From positions 1-17,279 of the forward strand of contig JAITAP010000112.1 of the NCBI GenBank assembly GCA_031284065.1: DNA of 17,279 nt, read 5' to 3'. Position numbers and translations under genes: made by a program. Every line of letters begins with the position of its first letter. Positions within the stretch are counted from its first letter, which is position 1. Shown in pieces: positions 15,010 to 17,279 of this stretch. The notes beneath the pieces are model-generated. The model was given only the letters and a program-made list of their open reading frames with translations. It did no database searches and had not been told where the DNA came from. The stretch comes from Prevotellaceae bacterium (GTDB taxonomy: Bacteria; Bacteroidota; Bacteroidia; Bacteroidales; UBA932).

Positions 15010-16026
15010 TCAGATGACGTCAATCCATCCGAATTTATCCGCCTCGTCGCCGTACTGAATGGCGCGCAGGTGGTTATAGAGTTTTGTGCTTACTTTTCCG
15101 GCCTGCCCGTCCTTGCAGTACTCAAACGTTTGTCCGGTAGCGGGGTCAAATATTTTCCCAACGGGGCTAATCACGGCGGCAGTGCCGCACGCTCCCACCT
15201 CGTCAAACGTCGCAAGCTCGCCGACCTCCACCTTGCGCTGCTCTACGGTCATGCCCATATCCTTAGCCAGCTCCATAAGGCTCATGTTGGTGATGCTTGG
15301 CAGTATGCTGTGGGAGTCGGGCGTAATGTAGCTGTTGCCTCGAATGGCAAAGAAGTTTGCCGGGCCGCACTCGTCAATATACTTTTTTTCGGCCGCGTCA
15401 AGGTAGAGCATGGTAGCGTAGCCCATGTGGTGGCATATATCAAGCGATATGAGGCTTGCCGCGTAGTTTCCGCCGCACTTGGTATGTCCCGTTCCTTGCG
15501 GCGCGGCGCGGTCGTGGTCGCGGTCAATAATTACGCTCACGGGCTTGAAGCCCTCTTTGAAGTACGGTCCCACGGGCGTAACAAATATCAGGAACAGGTA
15601 ATCGTCCGCCCGCTTTACGCCCACCTGCGCCGAAGTCCCAATGAGCAGCGGGCGAATGTAGAGCGTAGCGCCGCTATCGTGCGGCGGCACAAACTCCTCG
15701 TTGTACTTCACCACCTGCCTCACCATGTCCATGAACATCTCCTCGCCGGGTACGTCCATTTGCAGGTATTGCCCGGATTCTGTCAGGCGCTTTGCGTTTT
15801 CGCGCGCGCGAAACAGGCGGACGCGCCCGTCGGCGCCGCGGTACGCCTTTAGCCCCTCAAAAACATCCTGCCCGTAGTGCAGGCAGGTAGCGGCAATGTG
15901 CAAAGTAACCTCCTCGGAGGTGGTAATTTCGGGCTTGCTCCACTTACCGTTGCGGCAGTAGCAGCGAATGTTGCCCTTGGTTGGCAGGTAGGCAAAGCTT
16001 AAGTTCTTCCAGTCAAGTGTGTGCAT
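15010..16026 (-). CDS. ilvE: Branched-chain amino acid aminotransferase
   Basis: IlvE is a PLP enzyme for the last step of valine, leucine and isoleucine synthesis and the first of their breakdown. The 338-residue protein shows the family N-terminus (HTLDWKNLSFAYLPTKGNIR), HIAATCLHYGQDVFEGLKAYRG (43-64), LYIRPLLIGTSAQVGV, FLIFVTPVGPYFKEGFKP, the PLP lysine Lys183 in GTGHTKCGGNYAAS, DECGPANFFAI (218-228), and SILPSITNMSLMELAKDMGM. The C-terminus ACGTAAVISPVG...RAIQYGD is typical of the larger class of BCATs. All key residues are present. The gene is first of an ilvE-hflX pair. A long leader with a small Trp-containing ORF and competing hairpins precedes it. Confidence 0.96.
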   Translation of the reverse strand: MHTLDWKNLSFAYLPTKGNIRCYCRNGKWSKPEITTSEEVTLHIAATCLHYGQDVFEGLKAYRGADGRVRLFRARENAKRLTESGQYLQMDVPGEEMFMDMVRQVVKYNEEFVPPHDSGATLYIRPLLIGTSAQVGVKRADDYLFLIFVTPVGPYFKEGFKPVSVIIDRDHDRAAPQGTGHTKCGGNYAASLISLDICHHMGYATMLYLDAAEKKYIDECGPANFFAIRGNSYITPDSHSILPSITNMSLMELAKDMGMTVEQRKVEVGELATFDEVGACGTAAVISPVGKIFDPATGQTFEYCKDGQAGKVSTKLYNHLRAIQYGDEADKFGWIDVI

Positions 16027-16253
16027 AGTTAAAGTTGAAGTTAATTAATTTCGTTTCTTATATCAAATATTGACTTTATATTTTTAACCAACTAAAAGTC
16101 CCGTAGAGACTTGCTCTACAAGGAGGGTAGCGTTTAAAAAACGAGCCATTTTCTTTGCCAGAATATCCATGATTTACTGTAATTCATATAAATTTTCGAG
16201 TATGCCTTTTTTGCCAATCCCATTATGGTTACAAATTATGCGCCATAACAGGG
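16027..16253 (-). promoter_or_regulatory. Long ilvE leader with small ORF and alternative hairpins
   Basis: A perfect -7 element TATCTTTG at 16264-16257 (minus) predicts a start near 16253 and a 227-nt leader; its -33 is weak. In the leader, a 17-codon ORF (16187-16134, MNYSKSWIFWQRKWLVF) is followed by three overlapping inverted repeats. On the minus strand these are CTTG-tagag-CAAG, GTAGAG-caagt-CTCTAC (16119-16103) and AAGTC-tctacgg-GACTT, the last running into TTTAG. They share bases, so only some can form at once. A second, imperfect -7 element, AATATTTG at 16071-16064 (minus), could give a short leader instead. Confidence 0.4.
16134..16187 (-). CDS. Candidate leader peptide upstream of ilvE
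   Basis: This 17-codon ORF (MNYSKSWIFWQRKWLVF) contains three Trp codons plus Ile, Leu and Val near its end. It stops 15 nt before the first of three mutually exclusive hairpins in the ilvE leader. There is no clear Shine-Dalgarno, as usual in this phylum. A regulatory role is inferred from position only, and Trp enrichment is not what one would predict for a branched-chain gene. Confidence 0.25.
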   Translation of the reverse strand: MNYSKSWIFWQRKWLVF

Positions 16254-16354
16254 GTGCAAAGATAGCAAAAAAAGCTTGTCGTTATTCATAGCGGGGAAAT
16301 TCGTGCGAATAAATTTTGGCAGCGTCCGTAGCAATCGTGCTGTCAGGCCAAATA

Positions 16355-16384
16355 AAAAAGCGGCATTGAGCAATACCGCTTTTT
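16355..16384. terminator. Bidirectional intrinsic terminator
   Basis: AAAAAGCGG-c-ATTG-ag-CAAT-a-CCGCTTTTT forms a long stem with a single C/A mismatch and a T-run on either strand. On the minus strand it ends the lipoprotein and small-ORF transcript, 38 nt beyond the small ORF's stop. There is no plus-strand gene to serve. Confidence 0.85.
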
Positions 16385-16421
16385 CTAAATGGAAAACCAT
16401 AAAACAAATCAGTTGCCGCTA

Positions 16422-16532
16422 TTACTTGATTTCTAATCGCGAGCCAAACTCGGCTTCAAAATTACTTCCGGTAACGGTTTCGCCTGCGGCGTTGAGCGTG
16501 GGCTTGCCAATTTGTACCACCAACTTTTTCAT
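16422..16532 (-). CDS. 36-residue small protein downstream of the repeat lipoprotein
   Basis: This ORF (MKKLVVQIGKPTLNAAGETV continuing ...GSNFEAEFGSRLEIK) has no signal peptide or membrane segment. It starts 15 nt after the lipoprotein stop and is followed by a terminator 38 nt beyond its own stop, so it is the last cistron of that transcript. The upstream sequence TTTTGAGGAGCTATG contains a strong GAGGAG Shine-Dalgarno-like word, unusual here, though very close to the ATG. No family was recognised. Its position between a gene and a good terminator, and its protein-like composition, argue that it is real. Confidence 0.5.
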   Translation of the reverse strand: MKKLVVQIGKPTLNAAGETVTGSNFEAEFGSRLEIK

Positions 16533-16547
16533 AGCTCCTCAAAAGAA

Positions 16548-17264
16548 TTAGCCTTCGTCACACCACTCATCATGGAAGTAATTTCCTTTTTCATCAATCA
16601 CAATACCATAGATAAACCAATTATACGTATTTTTCTTGTCTTTAAAAGTAAGGCGAAAAAATTCCCTGTCATCATAGGGAAAGTTTATAACAACTTTTTC
16701 TTTTTCAACATTATATCCATCTTCGCCGTAGGGCGCTAATAGTTGTTTATTCATTATTTTCAATGAGTCTAATGCAGAATCAAAATCATTACCGATTCTA
16801 CCGGCATATATTATTTTTCCACATTCAGATGCGGCATAAGTAAAGATTCTGTCTTTAAAGGGTTTATCTTTAAAGATTGCTTCCTCTTCTATTTCTACCA
16901 CATTTTCTTCACTCGGGCAGTAGTGTGATCTCAAGTAGTAGTTGCCTTTTGTATCAAGAACATCTGTATACATTCCACACTCTCCGTACGCTATTCCATA
17001 AAATTGTCGGCTGTCGCAGTCAAACAGAACTTCTAACGGTTGTTTTCCTATTTCGGAAACAATAGCTTTTAAATTCCGCAGAGAATCAAGCGCAGCATCA
17101 AAATCGTTGCCAATTCTACCAACATACTCAAGCGTTTCGCAAGGTCTTTCTTTAATGCTGATTCCGGTTAAGTCTATTTGATTTTCTAAAGTAGGATATT
17201 CCGGCTTTTTATCACACGCAACAAAAAATGTTGCAAATACGATGGGTAATAATGGCTGTTTCAT
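16548..17264 (-). CDS. Lipoprotein with two internal repeats, unknown function
   Basis: The 238-residue product starts with a lipoprotein signal MKQPLLPIVFATFFVAC (lipidated Cys17, followed by DKK). The mature part is an internal duplication: repeat 1 (about residues 42-116) and repeat 2 (about 148-235). Each begins with Cys, contains an almost identical GRIGNDFD(A/S)ALDSL helix (49-62 and 155-168), then a Phe/Tyr-rich strand region, and closes with (D/E)(T/E)KGNY(Y/F) and a final Cys. The paired cysteines suggest a disulfide in each repeat. The family is not recognised; a cell-envelope location is all that can be said. ATG 17264 is preferred because it gives the signal peptide directly. The gene heads toward the small ORF and the terminator; its promoter is beyond the window end or within 15 nt of it. 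Base composition is lower in GC than the biosynthetic genes nearby. Confidence 0.75.
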   Translation of the reverse strand: MKQPLLPIVFATFFVACDKKPEYPTLENQIDLTGISIKERPCETLEYVGRIGNDFDAALDSLRNLKAIVSEIGKQPLEVLFDCDSRQFYGIAYGECGMYTDVLDTKGNYYLRSHYCPSEENVVEIEEEAIFKDKPFKDRIFTYAASECGKIIYAGRIGNDFDSALDSLKIMNKQLLAPYGEDGYNVEKEKVVINFPYDDREFFRLTFKDKKNTYNWFIYGIVIDEKGNYFHDEWCDEG

Positions 17265-17279
17265 GGCATTTTATTTATA

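Noticed and set aside
14839..15852. 337-codon plus-strand ORF across ilvE
   Set aside because: Antisense of a clearly recognised aminotransferase; no motif of its own.
16276..16551. 91-codon plus-strand ORF
   Set aside because: It crosses the strong terminator and is antisense to the small cistron; no features of a protein.

Overview
The window looks like chromosomal DNA from a member of the Bacteroidota, most likely Bacteroidales. The evidence is a SusC/SusD pair with downstream surface lipoproteins, several perfect copies of the phylum's TAnnTTTG -7 promoter element, mostly weak Shine-Dalgarno sequences, and typical family members for cysK, ilvE, hflX, a SIR2 deacylase and a UroD-family protein. 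No rRNA, tRNA, CRISPR array or intact mobile element was seen. Genus cannot be decided from the sequence.

Layout. (1) 1-7080, minus strand: a SusC/RagA - SusD/RagB - DUF1735-like lipoprotein - Ig-like lipoprotein operon, the last gene cut by the window edge. Two copies of a roughly 100-bp hairpin-bearing dispersed repeat sit directly behind the susD and DUF1735-gene stop codons. No glycan hydrolase or HTCS/ECF regulator is present, so the substrate is unknown. The predicted promoter lies about 500 nt upstream of susC, and the leader carries an uninterrupted 43-copy CA/GT dinucleotide tract plus three tandem 12-bp repeats. (2) 7100-7740: a decayed patch with a transposase N-terminal remnant and a frameshifted ORF. 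(3) 7740-9464: a UroD/MtaA-like gene convergent with a SIR2 deacylase gene. (4) 9929-11553: an orphan RND-type adaptor and a small membrane protein. (5) 11740-13743: cysK followed by a pyridoxal/pyridoxamine kinase gene. (6) 13788-16250, minus: ilvE-hflX with a long ilvE leader. (7) 16355-17264, minus: a lipoprotein with two internal repeats, a 36-residue ORF and a good bidirectional terminator.

The most interesting signals are regulatory. A 20-bp palindrome, AATACCATGTTYGTGGTATT, occurs twice with one difference, once before the susC operon and once before cysK. Both copies have their centres about 41-42 bp before the predicted transcription start and overlap or abut the -33 region. This suggests one unknown regulator, possibly CRP/FNR-like in geometry, linking an outer-membrane nutrient importer to cysteine synthesis. 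The susC leader's CA tract sits in a leader ORF whose stop overlaps the susC start codon. At 43 repeats the frames are coupled, at 42 or 45 the ORF would fuse to SusC, and at 41 or 44 it would stop just after the tract. This has the form of a three-state phase-variable switch, although whether it is functional is untested.
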